A DNA stretch of 64,000 nt from positions 3,782,001 through 3,846,000 of the forward strand of contig NZ_CP038026.1 of assembly GCF_004421005.1 (NCBI RefSeq), given 5' to 3'. The translations under genes and the position numbers were made by a program. The notes below the pieces were generated by a model that was not told the DNA's origin, did no database searches, and saw only the letters and a list, made by a program, of their open reading frames with translations. Below are positions 8,092 through 16,059 of this stretch, one piece after another. Numbering within the stretch: the first letter of the stretch is position 1; the number at the start of each line of letters is the position of its first letter. This DNA is from Pseudoduganella plicata (GTDB lineage Bacteria; Pseudomonadota; Gammaproteobacteria; Burkholderiales; Burkholderiaceae_D).

Positions 8092-9714
8092 ATGGTTTTG
8101 GCTTTTAATGCAAAAAAGCGGCGCATCCTGGCCGCAGGGGCGGCCGGCGCCATGGCGGCGTTTCTGGCGGCATGTACCAGCGGACCGAAACGGCCAGGCA
8201 CGGCCGGCGTGCCGGCGGTCAGTCACGAACCGCCCCATTACACGGGCGAGCAGCCGCCGGCTGCGCCGCGCGAATTCCGTGCCGCCTGGGTGTCCACCGT
8301 CGCCAATATCGACTGGCCCAGCCGCAGCAACCTGCCGCCGGCCAAACAGCAGGCCGAAGCCCTGGCAATCCTCGATCGCGCCCGCGCCCTGAACCTGAAC
8401 GCGATCGTGCTGCAGGTGCGTCCCAGCGCGGATGCGATTTACCCGTCGCCGCTGGAACCCTGGTCGGAGTACCTGACCGGCAAGCAGGGCAAGGAGCCGC
8501 AACCGGCGTGGGACCCGCTGCAATTCTGGGTGGCGCAGGCGCATGCGCGCGGCCTGGAGCTGCACGCGTGGTTCAATCCTTATCGGGCACGCCACTCCGC
8601 GGCGCGCTCGCCGCTGGCAAAGGAGCACATCGCCAACACCAATCCGCAGGCCGTCAAGAAATACGGCAAATACCTGTGGATGGACCCGGGCGAGGAAAGC
8701 GCGTCGCGCCATACCCTTGACGTGATCATGGACGTGGTGCGCCGCTACGATATCGACGGTGTGCACATCGACGATTATTTCTATCCGTATCCGATCGAGG
8801 CGACCGGCGCCAATGGCGCGGAAGCGGCCGCGCTGGATGCCCCGTCCTGGCAGAAGCCGGAAGTGGAATTCCCCGACCAGGCTTCGTGGCAGCGTTACGT
8901 GCAGGGCGGCGGCACGCTGGACCGCGCGGGCTGGCGGCGCCAGAACGTCGACCGCCTGATCGAGGCGATCTACACGGCCGTGCACCGCGAAAAGGCCTGG
9001 GTCAAGTTCGGCATCAGCCCCTTCGGCATCGGCCGGCCGGACCGCCGGCCGCGCGGCATCGCCGGCTTCTCGCAGTACGACAAGCTGTATGCGGACGCCG
9101 AACTGTGGCTGCAAAAGGGCTGGCTCGATTACCTGGCGCCGCAGCTGTACTGGCCGATCGCGCAGGCGCCCCAGTCGTTCCCCGTGCTGCTCGACTACTG
9201 GCTGGCGCAGAACACGCATGCGCGCCACGTCTGGCCCGGCATTTTCACCAGCAAGACGGCCGACGGCAGCAGCAAGCCGTTCAGCCCTGACGAAATCGTC
9301 CGGCAGATCGATGTGACGCGCATGCGTCCGACCGTCAACGGCCACGTCCACTTCAGCATGGCCCCGCTGATGCAGAACCGCGCCGGCCTGGCCGATAAAC
9401 TGAAGGCCAACAGCTACCAGAGCGCGGCACTGGTGCCGGCCTCGCCGTGGCTGGGCGACCAGGCGCCGGCGGCGCCCACCGTGGCGCTGCGGCGCGGCGC
9501 GAACGGTCTTACTCTGGGACTGGGCGCGCCGAAGAACGCCACGCAGTATGCGATCTGGGCCCGCTACGGCGACGAGTGGCGCTTCACGGTGGCTCCGGCC
9601 AACCGCAATGAAGTGGTGCTGGCCGATTACGATGGCGTGCCAGCGCACACGGTGGTCGTCACGGCCGTGGACCGGTTGGGCAACGAAAGCGCGCGCGCCC
9701 GCGCCAAACTGTAA
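8092..9714 (+). CDS. digH: DigH/YddW-type glycosyl hydrolase lipoprotein (GHL10 family)
   Basis: 540-residue lipoprotein. The lipobox FLAAC places the lipidated cysteine at residue 28. The catalytic barrel begins EFRAAWVSTVANIDWP and includes LQVRPSADAIYPS, HAWFNPYR and DGVHIDDYFYPYP, the last holding candidate acidic catalytic residues. This matches E. coli YddW, renamed DigH, a glycosidase acting on denuded peptidoglycan strands. The C-terminal ~90 residues look like a fibronectin-type domain. The ATG at 8092 is very close to GAGG, and the in-frame TTG at 8098 has better spacing. It probably trims glycan in the periplasm to supply the permease encoded upstream. Confidence 0.88.
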   Translation: MVLAFNAKKRRILAAGAAGAMAAFLAACTSGPKRPGTAGVPAVSHEPPHYTGEQPPAAPREFRAAWVSTVANIDWPSRSNLPPAKQQAEALAILDRARALNLNAIVLQVRPSADAIYPSPLEPWSEYLTGKQGKEPQPAWDPLQFWVAQAHARGLELHAWFNPYRARHSAARSPLAKEHIANTNPQAVKKYGKYLWMDPGEESASRHTLDVIMDVVRRYDIDGVHIDDYFYPYPIEATGANGAEAAALDAPSWQKPEVEFPDQASWQRYVQGGGTLDRAGWRRQNVDRLIEAIYTAVHREKAWVKFGISPFGIGRPDRRPRGIAGFSQYDKLYADAELWLQKGWLDYLAPQLYWPIAQAPQSFPVLLDYWLAQNTHARHVWPGIFTSKTADGSSKPFSPDEIVRQIDVTRMRPTVNGHVHFSMAPLMQNRAGLADKLKANSYQSAALVPASPWLGDQAPAAPTVALRRGANGLTLGLGAPKNATQYAIWARYGDEWRFTVAPANRNEVVLADYDGVPAHTVVVTAVDRLGNESARARAKL

Positions 9715-9751
9715 CGTCAACAATGGAGGAGTGGCTGGCCACTCGTAGCTG

Positions 9752-10654
9752 ATGGAAGACGCCGATTCTGGACTGGGCATCGACGCCGGCGGCACGCAGA
9801 CCCGCTGGGCGCTGGCGCGGCCGGATGGCACCGTGTTCGCGTCCGGCCATGTGGCGGGAGCATCGGCGCTGCAGATGGCCAGCAGCGCCGGGCGCGAGCT
9901 GCTGCACGCGACGTTCGCCGCCCTGGCGCGCGACGTGCTGGCCCGCGGCCGCCCGGCCAGTATCTGCGCCGGCCTGACGGGCTTTGGCGGCGACGGCGCC
10001 GTGCTGGCCGGCTGGCTGGGCGAGTTGCTGGGCGTGGCGCCCGGCGCCATCAGCCTGCGCAACGATATCGAAATCGCTTACCTGGACAGCTTCGAGCCCG
10101 GTGCCGGCTATCTGGTCTACGCGGGCACCGGCTCGATCGCCGCGTTCATCGGCACCGACGGCACGTTCCACCGCGCCGGTGGCCATGGCGTCATGCTGGA
10201 CGACGGCGGCGGCGGCTTCTGGATCGCCCGCGAAGCGATGCGCCGCATCTGGCGCCGCGAGGACGAAACGCCCGGCGCCTGGCGCGATTCGCCGATGGCG
10301 CAAGCCGTGTTCGATCACGTGGGCGGCAGCGACTGGTCGTTCTCGCGCCAGTTCATCTATACCCGCGAGCGCGGCGAGATCGGCCGGCTGGCGCTGGCCG
10401 TTGCCGCCAGCGCCGATGCCGACCCGGACGCGCTGGCCATTCTGCAGGCGGCCGGACGTGAACTGGCGCGGCTGGCCGCCGCACTGGCGGGACGCTTCGG
10501 CGTGCGCCCCGTCGTGCTGGCCGGACGCGCCGCGTCGCTGCATCCCGTTATCGCCACATCCATGCGCGCCGCACTGCCGCACACGCTGTCGCTGCAACAG
10601 AAGGACGCCCAACCGCACTTTGCCGCGGCCCGCCTCGCCGCCCGACTTACCTGA
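9752..10654 (+). CDS. BadF/NagK-type amino-sugar kinase (GlcNAc or MurNAc kinase)
   Basis: 300-residue ASKHA-fold kinase. The phosphate-1 motif is LGIDAGGTQTRWALA near the N-terminus, the second nucleotide motif is YLVYAGTGSIAAF, and GGHGVMLDDGGGGFWIA matches BadF/BcrAD-type N-acetylglucosamine kinases. Relatives phosphorylate GlcNAc, and MurK of Clostridium phosphorylates both MurNAc and GlcNAc. Next to murQ this gene could make the MurNAc-6-P that MurQ needs, since no anmK or PTS gene is seen. The ATG overlaps the TGA of a 9-codon frame (9723-9752). GGAGG at 9725 lies too far upstream to serve it directly, so coupling is possible. Confidence 0.85.
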   Translation: MEDADSGLGIDAGGTQTRWALARPDGTVFASGHVAGASALQMASSAGRELLHATFAALARDVLARGRPASICAGLTGFGGDGAVLAGWLGELLGVAPGAISLRNDIEIAYLDSFEPGAGYLVYAGTGSIAAFIGTDGTFHRAGGHGVMLDDGGGGFWIAREAMRRIWRREDETPGAWRDSPMAQAVFDHVGGSDWSFSRQFIYTRERGEIGRLALAVAASADADPDALAILQAAGRELARLAAALAGRFGVRPVVLAGRAASLHPVIATSMRAALPHTLSLQQKDAQPHFAAARLAARLT

Positions 10655-10664
10655 TGACGACCAC

Positions 10665-11540
10665 ATGAAACGACTTCCCTTTGCTTCCACCCTCACTGCG
10701 CTGGCCCTGCTGGCCGGCTGCGCGACGACGCCCTCGACGCCCCCGCCGGGTGGCGCCGACGTCGACCGCTCGCTGACATCGAAGGGCCAGAACAGCCGCG
10801 TGCGATTCATCGTGCTGCATTACACCGTGTCGGACCTGCAGCGCTCCATCATGCTGCTGACGGAGAAGGAAGTCTCGGCACACTACCTGCTGACGGACAG
10901 CTCGCCGCCGAAGATCTACGCCCTGGTCGACGAGAAGAACTCTGCATGGCATGCCGGGCTGTCGAGCTGGAAGAGCTACACGAACCTGAACAACAGCTCG
11001 ATCGGCATCGAGATCGTCAATCCCGGCTTTACGCAGACGCCCGATGGCCGGCGCACCTATTATCCGTTCCCGCAGGCGCAGATCGACCTGCTGATCCCAC
11101 TGCTGAAGGACATCGTCGCGCGCCATGGCGTGGCCCCGGAAAACATCCTGGCCCACTCCGATATCGCGCCGCAGCGCAAGCAGGACCCGGGCCCGCTGTT
11201 CCCATGGAAGCGGCTGGCCGATGCGGGCCTGGTCGCATGGCCGGACGCGAACCAGGTCGCGGCAATGCGGGCCAAATACGAGAACAACGTACCGGATGCC
11301 GTCTGGTTCCAGCAGCGTCTGGCGCAGCACGGCTATGCGGTGCCGCAAACGGGCGTGTTCGACGAAGCGACGCACAACGTGATCGTGGCGTTCCAGACCA
11401 AGTACCGGCAAGCGAATTACGATGGCGTGCCGGACGCCGAAAGCGCGGCGATCCTGGACGTGCTAACGGCACCGAAACCGAAGATCGCGCAGCCCGCTTC
11501 CGCTCCCACCTCCGCTCCAGCCACCGCGACCGCGCAATAG
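10665..11540 (+). CDS. amiD: AmiD-type N-acetylmuramoyl-L-alanine amidase lipoprotein
   Basis: 291-residue zinc amidase of the AmpD/Amidase_2 family. It cuts the bond between MurNAc (or anhydroMurNAc) and L-Ala. A lipoprotein signal (LLAGC, Cys19) puts it in an outer or inner membrane leaflet facing the periplasm, as for E. coli AmiD. Zinc ligands are His52 (IVLHYT), His164 (LAHSDIAPQ) and Asp174 (KQDPGP), with Glu117 in IGIEIVNPG. Residues ~210-265 form a peptidoglycan-binding domain, followed by a Pro/Ala-rich tail. It starts 10 bases after the kinase stop. It would free the stem peptide from wall fragments. Confidence 0.93.
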   Translation: MKRLPFASTLTALALLAGCATTPSTPPPGGADVDRSLTSKGQNSRVRFIVLHYTVSDLQRSIMLLTEKEVSAHYLLTDSSPPKIYALVDEKNSAWHAGLSSWKSYTNLNNSSIGIEIVNPGFTQTPDGRRTYYPFPQAQIDLLIPLLKDIVARHGVAPENILAHSDIAPQRKQDPGPLFPWKRLADAGLVAWPDANQVAAMRAKYENNVPDAVWFQQRLAQHGYAVPQTGVFDEATHNVIVAFQTKYRQANYDGVPDAESAAILDVLTAPKPKIAQPASAPTSAPATATAQ

Positions 11541-11553
11541 AAGAGAGACCGCC

Positions 11554-12456
11554 ATGCGCCTGCGTCATATCGAAGTGTTCCACGCGATTATGCAGGTCGG
11601 CACCATCAGCGGCGCCGCGCAGGTGCTGCATATCTCGCAGCCGGCGGTCACGAAAGTGCTGCAGCACTGCGAGCTGCAACTGGGGATGCCGCTGTTCGAG
11701 CGGGTACGGGGCAAGCTGTATCCGAAGCCGGAAGCGCATCGGCTGTTTGCGGAAACGGAAAAGCTGCACCGTGACCTGCAGGGTATCCGGCGCGTGGCGG
11801 CCGGCCTGAAAAACGGTGCGGCCGAGACGATCCGGCTGGTCTCGACACCGACCCTGGCCAGCGCCGTGCTGCCGCCGGCAATGAGCCGCTGGCGGCGCGA
11901 TTTCCCCACCACGCGCTGCGAACTGGCGACCCACCACACCGGCGAAATCGTCAACATGCTGCGCCTGGGCGAAGCGGACCTCGCACTGTCGCTGCAGGAT
12001 CCGCGCCATCCCGGCATCGAAGCCGAAGCGCTGGCGCAGGGCGTCATGACCGTGATCGCGCCGGCCGGCACGTGGCGCGACGACGAACTGGCGACACCGT
12101 TGTCGCCCGCAGGGCTGCAAGGGGAGCTGGTGGGCTATGCGGACAACGATCCGCTGGGCGAACTGGTGGTGGCCGCATGCGAAGCGCAGGACGTTCATCC
12201 GGTCTTCCGCACGGTAGTGCAGACGTACCAGATCGCCCGTGCGCTGGTGGAGGCGGGCGGCGGCATGGCCGTCGTCGACCCCTTTACCGCCGCTTGCGCG
12301 TCGCCCGGCCGCGTGCAGCGCCGCCCTCTGTCACCGGCCATCCCCATTCACCTGTATCTGCTCACGGCCGGCCACGCGCCGCTGTCGCACGGCGCTCGCC
12401 AGCTGGCCGACGCCGTCGCCGCCGCCGCGCTGGCCTGCCTGGACACGTCGCCATGA
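11554..12456 (+). CDS. LysR-family transcriptional regulator
   Basis: 300-residue LysR regulator. The N-terminal helix-turn-helix is MRLRHIEVFHAIMQVGTISG continuing through AAQVLHISQPAVTK, and the effector-binding domain starts about residue 90 (AETIRLVSTPTLA). Its GAGAG ribosome-binding site follows the amidase gene by 13 bases. Its last codons overlap the start of the VanX-type dipeptidase gene by four bases (ATGA), so the three genes are probably cotranscribed. LysR regulators usually act on neighbouring genes, here possibly the dipeptidase or the amidase. The effector is unknown. Confidence 0.9.
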   Translation: MRLRHIEVFHAIMQVGTISGAAQVLHISQPAVTKVLQHCELQLGMPLFERVRGKLYPKPEAHRLFAETEKLHRDLQGIRRVAAGLKNGAAETIRLVSTPTLASAVLPPAMSRWRRDFPTTRCELATHHTGEIVNMLRLGEADLALSLQDPRHPGIEAEALAQGVMTVIAPAGTWRDDELATPLSPAGLQGELVGYADNDPLGELVVAACEAQDVHPVFRTVVQTYQIARALVEAGGGMAVVDPFTAACASPGRVQRRPLSPAIPIHLYLLTAGHAPLSHGARQLADAVAAAALACLDTSP

Positions 12457-13073
12457 GCGCGCCGACCAGGACCATCACCAGCGAGGAAGTACCGGGCCAC
12501 GCCGGGTTCCGCCACTTGTCGACCATCGCCGGTATCGCGACCGACCTGCGCTACGCGGGGCCGGACAATTTCGTCGGCCGCGACCTGTACTCGCCGCTGG
12601 ACTGCGCCTGGCTGCACCGGATTGCCGCGGCCGCGATCGAACAGGTCGTCGCATGGCTCGCTGCCCACCGCCCCGGCCATACGCTGCTGATACTGGACGC
12701 GCTGCGCCCGCACCGCGTGCAGGAGCAGTTATGGGACGCACTGGCAGGTACACCATTGCGCATGTACCTGGCCGACCCGATTCGCGGCTCGATCCACTCG
12801 TATGGCATGGCGGTGGACGTGACGATCCTCGATGGCAATGGCCGCGAACTGGACATGGGCACCGGCTTCGACGACATGAGCGAACGCTCGCACCCGGCGC
12901 TGGAAAACGAGCTGCTGGCGCGCGGCGAGCTGACGGCGCAGCAGGTCGCCAACCGCCAGCTCCTGCGCGACGCGATGTTCCAGGCGGGATTTGCCGGCAT
13001 TAACAGCGAGTGGTGGCATTTCGATTGCGGTGACAGGGACGCGGTGCGCGCCGGTTTTATCCGCGTCCTGTGA
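12453..13073 (+). CDS. ddpX: D-alanyl-D-alanine dipeptidase (VanX/DdpX type, M15D)
   Basis: 206-residue zinc dipeptidase that splits D-Ala-D-Ala. No signal peptide, so cytoplasmic. Zinc ligands and catalytic base are visible: His115 and Asp122 in SIHSYGMAVDVT, Glu186 and His189 in EWWHFD, with the substrate-clamping Arg85 in DALRPHR. The length fits DdpX/VanX. It is translationally coupled to the LysR gene by an ATGA overlap. In this island it would recover D-Ala from wall turnover, as for E. coli DdpX, and not confer glycopeptide resistance. No vanH or vanA relatives were found. Confidence 0.9.
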   Translation: MSAPTRTITSEEVPGHAGFRHLSTIAGIATDLRYAGPDNFVGRDLYSPLDCAWLHRIAAAAIEQVVAWLAAHRPGHTLLILDALRPHRVQEQLWDALAGTPLRMYLADPIRGSIHSYGMAVDVTILDGNGRELDMGTGFDDMSERSHPALENELLARGELTAQQVANRQLLRDAMFQAGFAGINSEWWHFDCGDRDAVRAGFIRVL

Positions 13074-13128
13074 AATCGCGGTCGCCGCTACATCGCACTC
13101 CCGGCACTACTGTTGGCAGTCCAGTCGA

Positions 13129-14700
13129 TCAACGCATCGACAATCCCCGGCCGACGCCATTGCCGGCCCGTTCATGGTTGACGATGGCGACGACGATGCA
13201 CTCCTCGCCGTTCGCATCTGGCACATAGCCGGCGATGGCGATCACGCCGTTCAGCGTGCCCGTCTTGATGCGGGCGCGCGAGGCGGCCGAGCTGTCCTTT
13301 AGTCGGCGGCGCATGGTGCCATCCACGCCGACGATGGGCAGGCTGGCCTGGAATTCCGGCAGCCACCAGGACGACTGGCCGGCGCGCAGCACGGCCGCCA
13401 GCTGCACGGGCTTGATGCGTTCATTGCGCGACAGTCCCGAGCCGTTCTCCAGCACGATGCCGTCGCTGTCGATCGACTGCTGTTTCAGCCAGGCGCGGAT
13501 GACTTGATTGGCCTTTGCCGCCGTGGTGGCGGGCACGCTGCCGGCTTTCGCTTCGCCGTTGGCCGCCATCAGCATGGCCAGCCGTTCGCCAGCCGGCAGC
13601 GGGCGGCTGCCCAGCACGGGGTCGGACTGCAGGCTGCCGAGACTCAGGAACAGCGTGCGAGCAAAGGCGTTGTCGGACGTCTTCAGGGTGTCGCGCACCA
13701 GTTCCGGCAGCGCGCGTGAAACGTGTTCGGCCAGCAGGTGCGTGCCATCCGTCACCACGCCGGCGGGCTGCGCGTGCGGCGCGGCGCCATCGGTGCCGAC
13801 AGCGCCCTGCGCCACCGCGGCGGCGGTAACGGCGGACGTGTAATGCGCCAGGTCGAGCGTGCGTGTCCTGCCGGCGATCGTGCCGCCCAGGCGCTTCCAC
13901 GTGGCCCGCACGAGGCGGTCGGCATACGCATCGCGATCGAGTACATTGATGCCGTAGCTCTTACGGCAGTTGCGCGGGAAGGTGCCATGCAGGACGACCG
14001 TCAGCCGCTCGCCGTTCTTTACCGTGGTGGGCGGCTGCCAGCCGCTTTCCCATTTGGCGCAGTCGCCGTCGACCAGCGTCATCGCCGACTTGACGTCGAC
14101 CTTTTCCAGCTCCGGCAGCATCGACACCGTCATGGCGCGTGCATCCGCCGCCATCTCGACGTGCAGCATGTTCATGTTCAGCAGCAGCGCGTCCGGCACG
14201 ACGTTGTAGTACGCCTCCGGCGCCTCGTCGAACGCCGGCGCGCCCGCATCCGGACGGGCCGGCTGGAACAGCTGGCGGTCCAGCACCAGGTCGCCCGCGA
14301 TCTTGCGGATGCCCAGTGTGTGCAGGCGTTCCAGCAGGTGGGTCATGGCGTCCGCCGTCAGATCGAGGTCCGCACCGCCGCGCAGTATCAGGTCGCCGCG
14401 CAGCACGCCATTCACGATGCTCCCATTGCTGCGCAGCTCCGTGCGGCCGCGGAATACGGGGCCCAGCTCTTCCAACCCGACCAGCGTTGTGACGAGTTTG
14501 ATGGTGGAGCCCGGGTTCATCGGCCGGTCCGCCTCATTCGACACGAGGATCGTATCGCCGCGCAGCACGACGGCGCCGATGGCGTCTTCGGGAATGCCGC
14601 CGGCCGCGGCCAGTTTGGCGACCGATTCCGGCAACGCGGCGTGGGCGGACGAAAACAGGCACGCCAGCAGCAGGGCCAGCGCCGAACGGCGTAAAGACAT
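13129..14700 (-). CDS. dacB: Penicillin-binding protein 4, D-Ala-D-Ala carboxypeptidase/endopeptidase (C-terminus frameshifted)
   Basis: 523-residue periplasmic S13-family enzyme that trims D-Ala and opens peptide cross-links. A signal peptide ends near SSAHA. Active-site motifs are SxxK at Ser65-Lys68 (NPGSTIKLV), SDN (KTSDNAFART) and KTG (RIKTGTLNG). ATG 14700 has AAAGGAG upstream. The end looks wrong: after VGRG the frame runs LSMR and stops at 13129. Adding one G in the run 13145-13148 gives GIVDALIDWTAN, the usual PBP4 ending, and a stop at 13088. Ten bases separate it from the fused spmAB gene upstream. Confidence 0.92.
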   Translation of the reverse strand: MSLRRSALALLLACLFSSAHAALPESVAKLAAAGGIPEDAIGAVVLRGDTILVSNEADRPMNPGSTIKLVTTLVGLEELGPVFRGRTELRSNGSIVNGVLRGDLILRGGADLDLTADAMTHLLERLHTLGIRKIAGDLVLDRQLFQPARPDAGAPAFDEAPEAYYNVVPDALLLNMNMLHVEMAADARAMTVSMLPELEKVDVKSAMTLVDGDCAKWESGWQPPTTVKNGERLTVVLHGTFPRNCRKSYGINVLDRDAYADRLVRATWKRLGGTIAGRTRTLDLAHYTSAVTAAAVAQGAVGTDGAAPHAQPAGVVTDGTHLLAEHVSRALPELVRDTLKTSDNAFARTLFLSLGSLQSDPVLGSRPLPAGERLAMLMAANGEAKAGSVPATTAAKANQVIRAWLKQQSIDSDGIVLENGSGLSRNERIKPVQLAAVLRAGQSSWWLPEFQASLPIVGVDGTMRRRLKDSSAASRARIKTGTLNGVIAIAGYVPDANGEECIVVAIVNHERAGNGVGRGLSMR

Positions 14701-14710
14701 CAACACTCCT

Positions 14711-15949
14711 TTAACCGAAGAACAGGTAAGCGACACCGATGGCGGTCAGCACGCCGGCCAGGTCGGCGATCAGGCCGCAGGAGATCGCGTAACGCGTCTT
14801 GCGGATGCCGACGGAGCCGAAGTACAGGGCGACGATGTAGAACGTCGTGTCGGCCGAACCCTGAAAGATGCAGGCGAGGCGGCCGACAAAGGAATCGGGA
14901 CCGTAGGTGGTCATCGCGTCGATCATCATGGCTTTCGAGCCGCTGCCGGACAGGGGCTTCATCAGCGCCGTCGGCAGGGCGGGGACGAAATCGGTGCGCA
15001 GGCCCAGCGCCGAGAAAATCCATTCGAAGCCGCTGACGATGAAGCCGAACACGCCGGCGTTGCGGAACACGCTGATCGCCACCAGCATGCCGACCAGGTA
15101 CGGAATGACGGTCAGCGACGTCTGGATGCCGCCCTTGGCGCCTTCGATGAACGCCTCGTAGACATTGACGCCCTTGCGCAGGGCGCCAATGAGAAAGATG
15201 GCGATCACGCTCATCAATATCAGGTTGCTGACGACCTTCGAGACGACTTCGATCTCGCCTTTCGACAGGAACTGCGTGAAGTACCAGATCAGGGCCACGA
15301 TCGCCGTCGTCATCCCGCCCAGCCACAGCAGCACGACCCGGTCGAACAGGTTGATGCGCTGGCGGATCGACACGGCGACAATGCCTGCCAGGGTCGCGGC
15401 ATAGGTGGCGATCATGCAGGGGATGAAGATGTCGGAAGGGTCGGCCGCGCCAAGAATGGCGCGCTGCGCCATGATCGCCAGCGGAATCAGGGTCAGGCCG
15501 GACGTGTGCAGCACGAGGAACATGATCTGCGCGTTGCTTGCTTCGTCCTTGTTCGGGTTGAGCGACTGCAGGCTTTCCATTGCCTTCAGGCCGAACGGCG
15601 TGGCCGCGTTGTCGAGGCCCAGCAGGTTGGCCGAGAAATTCATCACCATATGGCCCGTGGCCGGGTGGTCTTTCGGCACTTCCGGGAAGATGCGGGAGAA
15701 GAACGGCGCGATGATTTTCGCCAGCCAGCCGATGGCGCCGGCCTTTTCGCCGATGTTCATGAGGCCCAGCCAAAGGGTCATGACGCCGGCCAGCGGCAGC
15801 GCGATGTCCATCACGCCCATGCGGGCGGCGTCGAACGTACCGTCGATGACCTTCTTGAAGATTTCGGTATCGCCCAGGAACAGCCATTGGGCAAAGGCGG
15901 CCGCGAAGCCTACCAGGAAGAAGCCGGACCAGATGTAATTCAAACTCAT
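14711..15949 (-). CDS. Fused SpmA-SpmB (nucleoside-recognition/Gate domain) membrane protein
   Basis: 412-residue polytopic inner-membrane protein. The first half resembles spore maturation protein A (WSGFFLVGFAAAF, NFSANLLGLDNAATPFG) and the second half SpmB (YEAFIEGAKGGIQTSLTVIPYLVGML, MTTYGPDSFVGRLACIFQGSADTTFY), so the two Bacillus proteins are fused. Function is unproven. Bacillus SpmA/B affect spore core dehydration and are encoded with a D,D-carboxypeptidase, dacB. Here the gene sits directly ahead of dacB (10-base gap) in a non-spore-former, suggesting transport or handling of a wall-turnover product. Hydrophobic segments span most of the protein. Confidence 0.85.
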   Translation of the reverse strand: MSLNYIWSGFFLVGFAAAFAQWLFLGDTEIFKKVIDGTFDAARMGVMDIALPLAGVMTLWLGLMNIGEKAGAIGWLAKIIAPFFSRIFPEVPKDHPATGHMVMNFSANLLGLDNAATPFGLKAMESLQSLNPNKDEASNAQIMFLVLHTSGLTLIPLAIMAQRAILGAADPSDIFIPCMIATYAATLAGIVAVSIRQRINLFDRVVLLWLGGMTTAIVALIWYFTQFLSKGEIEVVSKVVSNLILMSVIAIFLIGALRKGVNVYEAFIEGAKGGIQTSLTVIPYLVGMLVAISVFRNAGVFGFIVSGFEWIFSALGLRTDFVPALPTALMKPLSGSGSKAMMIDAMTTYGPDSFVGRLACIFQGSADTTFYIVALYFGSVGIRKTRYAISCGLIADLAGVLTAIGVAYLFFG

Positions 15950-16059
15950 AGAGGCATTCTAGCAAACAGGGAAGGGGCGACCGCGCAGCCCAAGTATAGA
16001 GGAGACGATGGCGTCTGCGGCGCTGGCGTGCGCCGCGCCGCTGCTTTATGCTCGCAGGG

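Noticed and set aside
12453..13073. Vancomycin-resistance vanX locus
   Set aside because: No vanH, vanA or VanRS-like genes accompany it; DdpX-type recycling is the better fit.
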